Below are positions 1 to 7,405 of a stretch of DNA of 10,698 nt, in pieces (the first letter of the stretch is position 1; the number at the start of each line of letters is the position of its first letter). The stretch spans positions 1 to 10,698 of the forward strand of contig JAFGTH010000254.1 in the NCBI GenBank assembly GCA_016934225.1, read 5' to 3'. The position numbers and the translations under genes are program-made. Source of the stretch: Lentisphaerota bacterium (GTDB taxonomy: Bacteria > Verrucomicrobiota > Kiritimatiellia > UBA8416 > JAFGTH01). The notes under the pieces were generated by a model. The model was not told the DNA's origin, made no database searches, and was given only the letters and a program-made list of their open reading frames with translations.

Positions 1-2076
1 AATAAAGACGGCAAGATGGAGATTACCGCATTTCTCGGTATTTCCGACACGTTTGCCGTTCGTTGGAAACCAGCGGTAAAGAAGCTTTCCGGAGATCTCG
101 TTGTGGCATGCGACGTAAATACCATTGCTACGGCCGGTGTCGGAGCGCTCAAGGTGGATAATGTCTTCACTTATAGGGTGGTGCAGGGCGGTCTAAAGGA
201 AGTCAAACTGGAATTACCGAAGGATCTGAACGTTACTCAAGTGCGCGGATTAGACATTCAAGACTGGACGATAGATCAACAGAAGAACGAGCAACGCAAC
301 CTGGTTGTGACGCTCAGTCGTTCGCAGGACAAGGATTACATGCTTGGAGTGGAAAGCGAAATGGTGCTGCCGCAGTTTCCATGCAAACTGGAGTTGCCGG
401 TGATTGCGCCTTTGGGAACTATTCGCAGCAGCGGATTCCTGATGCTCGGAACTGATAGTGCGATTAAGTTGTTTATTGACAAAGCTCTTGGGCTGACGCA
501 GATAAATCAAACTGCGTTTCCAATGGTAAAGTTTCCCGTTGTCGGTGTGAGTGAAAGGCAGAAGCCTTCGGGGAGTCTGTTTGCTTACCAGTACGCCAAC
601 ATGCCGTATGTTCTGAATCTGTCGGCAGACGACATTGTTCCTGAGTATAGCAGCGACGAGCGTCTGGAGTTGTCTGTTGAAGACAACAATCTGGTTTTGA
701 ATGCGTCGGTTGAGCTTGATATTCGGGATGCTCCTGCGCGCGAGATAGACATACGCACCGATACCGGTTGGACCGTGGCCAACGTGTTTGGCGCGGTGCT
801 GTCCGATTACGATGTTCGCGACGAGTTTCCAGGAAAAGGCAAGGGAGCTGGGAAGAGAACAATACGCGCCCATTTTCGCGATGCGACAGAGGGTAAAGTG
901 TTAATTAATGTGCGCCTTGAACAGTCCATGACTGAGAAGCAGTGTTTGTTTGTTGTGCCGGAGTTCACTGTGGCAGGGGCGAAATCAGAGCGTGGATACA
1001 TTATTCTGGCGGCTGAACAGGGGATGCGCTTGGAGGGCACGGAAAAGGCTGGGTTACGTGAAGTGCAGACCGGATCCGTCGAAAGCAGGATACCCGGTGC
1101 GCAACTGGCGTATCGGTATAAGGAACAAGGGTGGGCTCTATCCTTCAAGTTAGTCAGGACGCTACCCACGGTATATGCTGAGGTTTTCCATTTGGTATCA
1201 ATCGGTGAAGGCGTTCTTTACTGTAGTGGTGTGATCACATACAGGATTGAAGGCGCGCCTATCCGATCGTTCCGAATTCATTTGCCCAAGGCGTTTCAGA
1301 ATGTCGAATTTATCGGTCATGATGTTCGCGGGTGGGAACAGAGCGGCGAAATTTGGACTGTATCTTTACAGGAAAAAGTCATTGGTGATTACACCCTTGG
1401 AGTTACTTATGACAAGCCGTTTGTTTTTGAGGATGCAGAAATATTGGCGGGCGAGCTAACTGCCAAGGATGTGGCAAGCGAGTCCGGGTACATTGTATTG
1501 GCGAGCTCGGCCAGTCTTAAGCTTTTAACACTTGAAGCCGATGAATCCATCTACGCGTTTAAAGATGAAGAGATCTCGCGGGAAGTGCCCAAAGCGTATG
1601 CACTGTTTGTGAATGATCCCATTTTAAAAGCCTATAAGTATTCCAAAACACCACATACAGCGAAAGTGAAGGTAACGCAATATTGTACAGAGCCGCTTTT
1701 GAATCAGATTGCGGACCACACTTATCTATCAACCGAAATCAGCAAGGATGGCGAGGCAATAACCACTGTTACCTATGCTGTAAAGAATTTGTTCCGACAG
1801 TATTTGGAAATTGTTCTGCCGGAGGATGCCCGATTGTGGTCCACAAAATGTAGCGGCAACAAGGAGAATCTGGTGTCTTTATCGGATGGTAAGAAGACGT
1901 TGATACCTATAAATCGTTTGCAGAATCCGAATATGCCGGTTACGGTTGAAGTACAGTACGCGCAGCGTCTTAAATCATTGGGCAGGTTGGGACGGCAACT
2001 GAAATTTATAGCGCCGTTGTCTGACAATATGCACAGTACGTTTACTGAGTGGCGGTTTGCTGTTCCACGGGAATTC
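1..2076 (+). repeat. Protein-level repeat, half A (three modules)
   Basis: This coding segment (residues 1-687) aligns with residues 1107-1787 of the same protein at an offset of about 1,100. Around the shared V-N-T-I-A (34-38 and 1144-1148) the alignment is ungapped at offset 1110 from before residue 1. Three internal modules are marked by a 'G-aromatic/hydrophobic-strand' motif at G140, G327 and G491, and by an A-Y-x-Y motif at 190-193, 365-368 and 539-542. The similarity is visible in protein only; I see no DNA-level repeat. Confidence 0.8.
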
Positions 2077-5000
2077 GCAATTTCCGATATTGACGGAAAC
2101 ATGACTCTCTCCTCTATTCCGTGGACGCGAGGGCTGACGAACACTATTTACCGGATAGGCAGTATTTGTGTCACGGTGCTGGCCCGGTACGGTGGGCTTG
2201 TTGCGTTTTTCTTGGTAATTGTGATTGGGGCGGCGACACTTGCCAGAGGGTTGGGATCCGGTCGTGGTGCATGGTGGTGTGTGGGCATATGTGTTTTGAC
2301 TCTGATTGTGGCGGTGGCAGCCGGAATTGTAGTGCAGTCGCTATGTGCTGTATCCGGTTTGCATCGCATTACTCGCGCCATTGAGTCAAATCATGCGATT
2401 GTTCGCAACGTGATTTCCGTAACGCGCACTGTCAGTATAGGCGGGACTGAGCCGGCCATGGTTGTGCTGGACATAGCGCCGCGCTGGCTCGGCAACGGGT
2501 CTTTATCGTTGGCAATACTCGCAAGCGTGTTTGGCCTTTGGATTTTGCGGCGCAGCTGCCGGAATGGAGTCGATAGCGGCATTAGAATGGCGCTGGGAAT
2601 GGCTCTCATCACTGTCGGTGTTGCTGAAATACCTGTCGGCAAGATTGTTCTTGTCATTGCATTTACGGTCGCTCTGCCGATTCTCGTTGTGTTGTGGGTA
2701 ATCAAACGGGCATACGTTTCCGGACGCGAAATATGGCAACCTGTAACCGTTGACACGGCAGAGCCGCCGCCGTTTGAATGGGACGCAGAAGTTCCGGCGC
2801 AATCTTTGAACGGCACGGAATCACAGGACGGACGGACAACCTTGCCGCTGTTACTGTTGCTGGCTGCCATGAGCGGCGTTTGTGTGGCTGTATTTGGCGC
2901 CTCGGAGAAACATGTTGCGAATGTGAATATCCCGACAATGAAATCGGTAATCATTGAAGCCGTGGCGCCGGCCATGGATTCGGATCGGGATCAGGAAAAA
3001 AGCGCACGCGTATCAGCGCGGTATGAATTTGAAGTAAATGCGCCATGCTCGTTTCCGATCCTGAACGCTCCGGCGGTACTCACTGAGCACGATATGGGTT
3101 CCCGACATTTGACTATTCAGACTTCGGACAGAGGCTATCTTCTGACAGTGGAGAAGAAGGGAACGTATGAAGTCACTTTGGGATACTCAGTTCATGTTGT
3201 GGAGGATTCGGGTGCGTGGTTTATGGGTGTTGAAATTCCTGCGAACCTTCGGAACAAGCTCACGTTACAAATACCCGGCAAGGATCTGGATGTTGAGTCG
3301 CCTGATGCCGTGTTCATGGACGTTGCAGAGGATAAAGATTCCAGTACTGTGACGGCAATCTATGGTTTGTCGAGTCGAGCGCATATTTCCTGGAGGGCGC
3401 GAGCGAGAAAGACCAAACTTGAGAAAACCGTATGTTTCTGTGAAGTAAACACAATTGCAGTTTTTGAACCGGGCGTAGTGGATCTGACGAACCTGATTCG
3501 ATTCCAGATAGCGCAGGGCGAGATCAAAGCTGTAAGCATGGCGGTTCCGCGAGGGATGAGTGTTACCGCCTTGGATTCGCCCGGATTGAGCACATGGCGC
3601 TTTGATCCTGAAACTCGAATGCTTGAGGCCGTGCTTGAAAAACCGGCAAGCGGCGATTTTACCATGCGCGTGGCAGGTCAAATAGCATGTGAAGGACTTC
3701 CTTACGATACGGTTATCGGCGCGCTTGAAGTCAAGGATGCTTCACGGCAACGCGGGTCTATTGCATTTGCCGTGCCTGGTATGGTGCAGATTCAGGTCGG
3801 CAAAACGGACGGTCTGAGCGCAATGAATATCAAGGATGTCTCGCTTGATGCGATTACTTTGTCGCGTGAAAGCTCTAGAATTCGCGGAATTCCGTCAATC
3901 AAGAGAGCTTTCAGATATCACAATCTTCCCATATCGGCAAGTGTGCATGCCGAGCGGGTGTTGCCGGAAATTCGTATGGTCGAGACGTCCGGGTTATCAA
4001 TATCCGACGAGCGCATAGTTCTGGCTACAAAGCTGGAGGCTATGGTGAGCAAGGCCGGGATATTTTCATTAAGGCTAGACGTTCCTGAGGGTTTTGACGT
4101 TGAAACTTTGACTGGATCAGACGTGAGTCATTGGGATGAACCGGACGGCGTTAGTAAGGGGACGAAGGGGGTGGTGGTACATTTTAAACGGCAGGTGATC
4201 GGTCAGAGCGTTTTGAATCTTGTAATAGCGCGAATGGAAAAAGGCATTGAACAAATTATCGTGGTTCCGCGCGTTACTGCGGAGAACGTTTTCAAACACA
4301 CCGGCAAACTTGTAGTATCTGGTGAGCGCGGTGTTCGAATGACGACTGTGGATCGTCAAGGCGTCAGCGAAACCAATCCGCGTGATGAAGGAATTCGTTC
4401 GGCCGGAGCGCTTGCATTTCGTTTGTTAAGGCCGGATTGGGAAATCAAGCTCAAGGCGGAAGTTGTAGAGCCTACTATCAGGGCTGAGGTTTTGCATAGG
4501 GTGGATATTTCTGAAAGCGTAATGCACGGCACGGCTTATGTGCGTTACAGGATTGAAAACGCCGGATGCAAGACGTTCAGATTGAAAGCGCCTGTGCCGG
4601 AGACGCGGTTAAATGTCACAGGCGACGACATTGCCAAGGTTTCTTTGGCGGACAAGGCGCTTGGAATATGGGAAGTGGAGTTGCACAGCAAAAGGGAGGA
4701 CGTATATTCGTTACAGGCGAGTTATCAAACGTATATTGGAAAGGAAAAAACCGCCAAAGTATTGCCTCTTTCAACGGCGAATGTGGACAGTCAGAAAGGT
4801 TATCTCGTAATCATGGCGGGCGGGAGAGTGCAGGTCAGGTCGGTCGGTGCGCAAGTTGGTCTCAAGAGCGAGGATGCTCGGTCGGTGCCCGCATATTTTG
4901 GGGTAGATGATTTGGCCGATGCCATACAATGTTATCGGACAATCAGCGGCGATTATGATTTGGAGCTTTCCGTAGTTCGGCCGGATCCGGCGGAAGTGCT

Positions 5001-6075
5001 GCCGGCGAAAGTAAATGATGTTCGTATGGTATCTGTCATGTCCGAAAATGGTCATGTGTTGACCCGTGTGGTGATGGACATTACGGTTGGCACTCTGCCT
5101 GTTCTTGAGATGACTTTACCGGGAGACGAAAATTTGCTGTGGTCGGCGTTTGTCAAAGGAAAGGCGGCAACCGTGCGGAAAGAAGACAACAAATATGGAA
5201 TTCAGTTGGACGAACCGGTTCTGGGCGAGACAACTACTGTCGAATTTGTCTATGCCATGCCGCTGAAGAAAGGCTGGTTTTCGAGACAAACGTACATGGG
5301 CCCCCAATTTGGTTTGCCCTTGCAGAATATTGAATGGATATTCTACGTGGTTCCAGGCCGTCACTATCATGGTTTCAGCGGCACGATGAATTATGAGAAA
5401 GGTGTGACGCTGATAAAGGCATTCGACAGGGAACATTACGCGTTCAATAATTTACGCCAAATTGACGAAGACACGGAAAAGGCGAAGACGATTCTGGCAC
5501 AAGGCGAACAGTTGGCTCGTGAAGGGAAGCAATACAGCGCCAAGAAGGCGTTGGAATCGGCGATAAACTATTCAAGAAATGATGCGGCATTTAATGAGGA
5601 CGCTCGTATTCAATACAAAAATCTTGCCGAACAACAGGCGGTAGTCGGCCTTGCGCAACGTCGCGACAAGATGCGATATGACCGCAACATTCAGGATCAG
5701 GGGCAGGCGAAGAGGTTGCAGGAATTCAAAGGAGGCAATTTCACGGCAGAATACGCTGCGGATGTGCAGAAGTCGCTGTCAACAGGCGACAATGAGAGCA
5801 TGCGTCGTTTGGCGGGCAAAATACTTGACCAGCAAGAAGCGGCGCAGCGAGTCGCGCAGGCAATAGCCATTACCATGCCTCTGCACGGCCGGGAACTTCG
5901 TTTCGCAAGAAGTCTTCAGATAGAACCGGCTTCCGACATGATCGTCAGTTTTAAGGTCAGCAGTGGAACGGGATGGCGATGGATGTTGATGGTTGTTACA
6001 GCTCTCGCCTTGGCCGGATTGTATTGGTGGTTAATCAAAAGAGTGGGTCAGAGCAGGAAAAATGCTGCTGCGTAG
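1..6075 (+). CDS. Giant modular membrane protein, 5'-partial (function unknown)
   Basis: I do not recognise a named family. The frame is open from base 1 and stops with TAG at 6073-6075. The first ATG (base 16) has no Shine-Dalgarno sequence and is probably internal: residues just before it (N-K-D) still match the second half of the protein (D-K-D, 1106-1108). Numbering from that ATG gives 2,019 residues. The order is: repeat half A (about 1-690); six hydrophobic helices (about 723-743, 753-778, 829-845, 857-875, 877-897, 942-961); repeat half B (about 1003-1787); a charged helical, possibly TPR-like tail (about 1805-1945); and a final helix (1987-2006) followed by a basic end. Arg/Lys-rich loops after helices 1, 3, 5 and 7 place both halves outside the cytoplasm by the positive-inside rule. 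The halves are strand-rich with no visible catalytic motif, so a structural, binding or scaffold role is plausible but inferred. A signal peptide would lie upstream of the window. Confidence 0.9.
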   Translation, partial: NKDGKMEITAFLGISDTFAVRWKPAVKKLSGDLVVACDVNTIATAGVGALKVDNVFTYRVVQGGLKEVKLELPKDLNVTQVRGLDIQDWTIDQQKNEQRNLVVTLSRSQDKDYMLGVESEMVLPQFPCKLELPVIAPLGTIRSSGFLMLGTDSAIKLFIDKALGLTQINQTAFPMVKFPVVGVSERQKPSGSLFAYQYANMPYVLNLSADDIVPEYSSDERLELSVEDNNLVLNASVELDIRDAPAREIDIRTDTGWTVANVFGAVLSDYDVRDEFPGKGKGAGKRTIRAHFRDATEGKVLINVRLEQSMTEKQCLFVVPEFTVAGAKSERGYIILAAEQGMRLEGTEKAGLREVQTGSVESRIPGAQLAYRYKEQGWALSFKLVRTLPTVYAEVFHLVSIGEGVLYCSGVITYRIEGAPIRSFRIHLPKAFQNVEFIGHDVRGWEQSGEIWTVSLQEKVIGDYTLGVTYDKPFVFEDAEILAGELTAKDVASESGYIVLASSASLKLLTLEADESIYAFKDEEISREVPKAYALFVNDPILKAYKYSKTPHTAKVKVTQYCTEPLLNQIADHTYLSTEISKDGEAITTVTYAVKNLFRQYLEIVLPEDARLWSTKCSGNKENLVSLSDGKKTLIPINRLQNPNMPVTVEVQYAQRLKSLGRLGRQLKFIAPLSDNMHSTFTEWRFAVPREFAISDIDGNMTLSSIPWTRGLTNTIYRIGSICVTVLARYGGLVAFFLVIVIGAATLARGLGSGRGAWWCVGICVLTLIVAVAAGIVVQSLCAVSGLHRITRAIESNHAIVRNVISVTRTVSIGGTEPAMVVLDIAPRWLGNGSLSLAILASVFGLWILRRSCRNGVDSGIRMALGMALITVGVAEIPVGKIVLVIAFTVALPILVVLWVIKRAYVSGREIWQPVTVDTAEPPPFEWDAEVPAQSLNGTESQDGRTTLPLLLLLAAMSGVCVAVFGASEKHVANVNIPTMKSVIIEAVAPAMDSDRDQEKSARVSARYEFEVNAPCSFPILNAPAVLTEHDMGSRHLTIQTSDRGYLLTVEKKGTYEVTLGYSVHVVEDSGAWFMGVEIPANLRNKLTLQIPGKDLDVESPDAVFMDVAEDKDSSTVTAIYGLSSRAHISWRARARKTKLEKTVCFCEVNTIAVFEPGVVDLTNLIRFQIAQGEIKAVSMAVPRGMSVTALDSPGLSTWRFDPETRMLEAVLEKPASGDFTMRVAGQIACEGLPYDTVIGALEVKDASRQRGSIAFAVPGMVQIQVGKTDGLSAMNIKDVSLDAITLSRESSRIRGIPSIKRAFRYHNLPISASVHAERVLPEIRMVETSGLSISDERIVLATKLEAMVSKAGIFSLRLDVPEGFDVETLTGSDVSHWDEPDGVSKGTKGVVVHFKRQVIGQSVLNLVIARMEKGIEQIIVVPRVTAENVFKHTGKLVVSGERGVRMTTVDRQGVSETNPRDEGIRSAGALAFRLLRPDWEIKLKAEVVEPTIRAEVLHRVDISESVMHGTAYVRYRIENAGCKTFRLKAPVPETRLNVTGDDIAKVSLADKALGIWEVELHSKREDVYSLQASYQTYIGKEKTAKVLPLSTANVDSQKGYLVIMAGGRVQVRSVGAQVGLKSEDARSVPAYFGVDDLADAIQCYRTISGDYDLELSVVRPDPAEVLPAKVNDVRMVSVMSENGHVLTRVVMDITVGTLPVLEMTLPGDENLLWSAFVKGKAATVRKEDNKYGIQLDEPVLGETTTVEFVYAMPLKKGWFSRQTYMGPQFGLPLQNIEWIFYVVPGRHYHGFSGTMNYEKGVTLIKAFDREHYAFNNLRQIDEDTEKAKTILAQGEQLAREGKQYSAKKALESAINYSRNDAAFNEDARIQYKNLAEQQAVVGLAQRRDKMRYDRNIQDQGQAKRLQEFKGGNFTAEYAADVQKSLSTGDNESMRRLAGKILDQQEAAQRVAQAIAITMPLHGRELRFARSLQIEPASDMIVSFKVSSGTGWRWMLMVVTALALAGLYWWLIKRVGQSRKNAAA
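2182..2898 (+). other. Six-helix membrane block between the repeat halves
   Basis: Residues about 723-961 hold six hydrophobic stretches. Predicted cytoplasmic loops are Arg/Lys-rich: residues 744-750 after helix 1, R845-R857 after helix 3, and the K897-R904 stretch after helix 5. A longer loop between helices 2 and 3 (about 780-828) would face outward. An even helix number keeps halves A and B on the same side of the membrane. Helix ends were judged by eye and may be off by several residues; helix 4 is the weakest. Confidence 0.7.
3334..5376 (+). repeat. Protein-level repeat, half B (three modules)
   Basis: Residues 1107-1787 mirror half A. The module glycines are G1247, G1430 and G1595, against G140, G327 and G491 in half A (offsets 1107, 1103, 1104). 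The A-Y-x-Y motif becomes A1298-F-R-Y, A1467-F-R-L and a degenerate version near C1639-Y1640. Closing blocks also match: E-W-R-F (678-681) pairs with E-W-I-F (1773-1776). Residues 1003-1106 have no partner inside the window; their partner should lie upstream of base 1. Confidence 0.8.
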
Positions 6076-6140
6076 ATCACATATGAACCGGCGATTGTCA
6101 GGTGGATCAGAATGTTTATTTTGAATGAGGATCGTACGCT
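6076..6140. other. Intergenic gap between convergent genes
   Basis: This 65-bp gap separates the stop of the giant gene from the stop of the minus-strand response regulator. A weak inverted pair AGGAT/ATCCT (6128-6132 and 6143-6147) has a 10-base loop and no clean T-run. I see no convincing terminator, although convergent genes would be expected to need one. Confidence 0.5.
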
Positions 6141-6860
6141 TTATCCTGATCGTATCGAGCTATCCTTTTCAGTCATGATGTTTTGGTTCATGGGCCGGTT
6201 GCTTGACACCCAATCCACTGCAGAACGCAGAAGGGCCGGTCGAGTATTAATGCCGAGTTTAATTTTAATACGCAGCTGATGTGTGGAAACGGTTTTCTCG
6301 CTTAGGCACAATTGTTTAGCGATTTGTCTTGTGCTATAGCCTTGACCCATAAGAGTAAAGACCTGTCGTTCGCGGTTACTCAGAATATCGACAATGGAAC
6401 CAAATGTGTTGTTATGAGGGTGGGACAAGGTTCTTAGGACGTTATTCTTGATTGCTTCGCTAAAGCAAATAGTTCCCTTCGTTACGTCTCTAATGACTTG
6501 TACAAGTTTATTAGCGCGTTCATTTTTTGCAACATAGCCGCATGCCCCGCTGTAAAGCGCCTTTCGTCCGCATAATGACTCAGGGTAAATTGATAGAATT
6601 ACCACGCGCACTTCAGGACAATGTTTGCGAATAGTTCTTGTAAGAGACAACCCGTCATGGCGAGGCAATTCGATGTCCATGAGAATCACATCGGGCTGGA
6701 GATCTTTCGTTGTCTTGAGAACCAATGCGCCATCAGTCAATTCGCCGCAGACCACAATATCTGTCGTTGCCTGAAGCGTGTATACTGCGCCTATTCGGGT
6801 CAATGGATGATCATCAACAATAAGAACCCTGATTGGCTCTTTAGAGGACTTCCGTGTCAT
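6141..6860 (-). CDS. NarL/FixJ-type response regulator (REC + LuxR HTH)
   Basis: A two-component response regulator of 239 residues, acting in the cytoplasm as a transcription factor. The receiver domain (about 10-125) shows the acidic pair D16-D17, phosphoacceptor D62 in the L-M-D-I context, switch residue S90 and conserved K112. The LuxR-type helix-turn-helix (about 157-219) carries the L-S-N-R-E-R-Q-V-F start and the recognition-helix region S-E-K-T-V-S-T-H. Phosphorylation of D62 by a partner kinase would be expected to promote dimerisation and DNA binding. All key residues are intact. The ATG at 6858-6860 is preferred over an in-frame TTG at 6876-6878 because GGAG lies 10 bases ahead of it. 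No kinase is in the window, so signal and targets are unknown. It converges with the giant gene and lies 149 bp downstream of the DUF1844 gene on the same strand, so it could be transcribed separately or by read-through. Confidence 0.93.
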   Translation of the reverse strand: MTRKSSKEPIRVLIVDDHPLTRIGAVYTLQATTDIVVCGELTDGALVLKTTKDLQPDVILMDIELPRHDGLSLTRTIRKHCPEVRVVILSIYPESLCGRKALYSGACGYVAKNERANKLVQVIRDVTKGTICFSEAIKNNVLRTLSHPHNNTFGSIVDILSNRERQVFTLMGQGYSTRQIAKQLCLSEKTVSTHQLRIKIKLGINTRPALLRSAVDWVSSNRPMNQNIMTEKDSSIRSG

Positions 6861-6870
6861 GGCAATTATT

Positions 6871-6874
6871 CTCC
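6871..6874 (-). promoter_or_regulatory. Ribosome binding site for the response regulator
   Basis: GGAG on the minus strand, 10 bases upstream of the ATG at 6858-6860. It lies just inside the in-frame TTG alternative start, which argues for the ATG as the real start. Confidence 0.55.
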
Positions 6875-6907
6875 ACAATTTACGGATTAATTAACAGAAC
6901 TGTAGTA

Positions 6908-6936
6908 AATATGAAGCTGAAACTTGCCGGAATCAA
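6908..6936 (-). promoter_or_regulatory. Candidate sigma-70-like promoter for the response regulator
   Basis: On the minus strand TTGATT (6931-6936) and CATATT (6908-6913) are separated by 17 bases, each matching the E. coli consensus at four of six positions. Initiation would leave a leader of about 40 bases before the ATG. The surroundings are AT-rich, so chance matches are likely, and promoter consensus in this lineage is not established from the window. Confidence 0.25.
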
Positions 6937-6969
6937 AACAAAAACAACATTTATTTATAGGTGAAATGA

Positions 6970-6984
6970 TTACATCATATGTAA
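6970..6984. repeat. Short inverted repeat in the 6861-7009 intergenic region
   Basis: TTACAT-CAT-ATGTAA is a perfect 6-bp inverted repeat with a 3-base centre. It lies 25 bp past the DUF1844 stop and about 110 bp ahead of the regulator start. It could be an operator half-site pair or a weak hairpin ending the upstream transcript. It is AT-rich and lacks an immediate T-run; the nearest T-rich stretch on the minus strand follows about 25-30 bases later. Confidence 0.3.
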
Positions 6985-7009
6985 GATAATTTCTTAGAAG
7001 GCAATGTGG

Positions 7010-7402
7010 TTAGCCGTAAGTCTTATGGAATTTTGTGTTCTGATCTTTGGGTTCGTTTGCCTTGTCGTTTTGATGTTTGGCGTTAGACGGTTCGATTTTT
7101 TCCTTTTTGGGAGGGGTTGGAACAGGTGTTGTGTTGGCGACCTCGACGTAATTGATTTGTAACGAAGACAGGAGTTCGCCCAGCATTTTTTCCTCATCTT
7201 TGTCTAAGTTGCCTTTTGTTTTCTTTTTGATGACTTCGAGAAGATCAATGGTGGCTCTGGCGCCTTCAAGACTTACCTCGGTTTTACCGGTTGCCGGATT
7301 GACCAATTTTCCTAACTGTTGCATTGCTGTCGAGGCCAGCATCATTATCAGGCTTGTGAGCAGGGCTTTATCTTTGTCTAATTGCGAATTGTTGTCGGTC
7401 AT
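7010..7402 (-). CDS. DUF1844 family protein
   Basis: A 130-residue cytoplasmic protein of unknown function. Residues about 10-87 match the DUF1844 pattern as I know it: a helix ending in Q-L-G-K (29-32), then N-P-A-T-G-K-T-E-V (35-43), A-R-A-T-I-D-L-L (48-55), K-T-K-G-N-L (61-66) and a final helix with L-x-x-x-Y-V-E (81-87). The rest (about 91-130) is a Pro/Lys/Asn-rich, probably disordered tail. The start follows the protease stop by 3 bp and has a strong GAGGAG site, so translational coupling to the protease gene is likely. The family is widespread in PVC and some other phyla, but its biochemical role is not known to me. Family assignment is by motif recall, not by a profile search. Confidence 0.88.
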   Translation of the reverse strand: MTDNNSQLDKDKALLTSLIMMLASTAMQQLGKLVNPATGKTEVSLEGARATIDLLEVIKKKTKGNLDKDEEKMLGELLSSLQINYVEVANTTPVPTPPKKEKIEPSNAKHQNDKANEPKDQNTKFHKTYG

Positions 7403-7405
7403 ATT

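Larger units (their letters stand above)
6861..7009. other. Intergenic region between the DUF1844 and response regulator genes
   Basis: A 149-bp AT-rich stretch without a supported gene. It holds the short inverted repeat, the weak promoter candidate and the regulator's ribosome site listed separately. On the minus strand a T-rich run at about 6934-6950 could help end the upstream transcript, but it has no GC-rich stem in front, so I do not call a terminator. Confidence 0.5.

Noticed and set aside
250..873. 207-codon minus-strand frame opposite the giant gene
   Set aside because: It lies wholly inside a strongly supported coding region, has no recognisable domain and reads as low-quality, basic-rich sequence.
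2391..2975. 194-codon minus-strand frame opposite the membrane block
   Set aside because: It is antisense to the helices and neighbouring sequence of the giant protein. Its Thr/Ala/Ser-rich product reflects the reverse complement of hydrophobic codons, not a gene.
6128..6147. AGGAT/ATCCT inverted pair as a terminator between the convergent genes
   Set aside because: The stem is only 5 bp with a 10-base loop and no proper T-run, so it is indistinguishable from chance.
6861..6878. TTG start for the response regulator
   Set aside because: The ATG six codons later has a better ribosome site at a workable distance, and the receiver domain does not need the extra residues.
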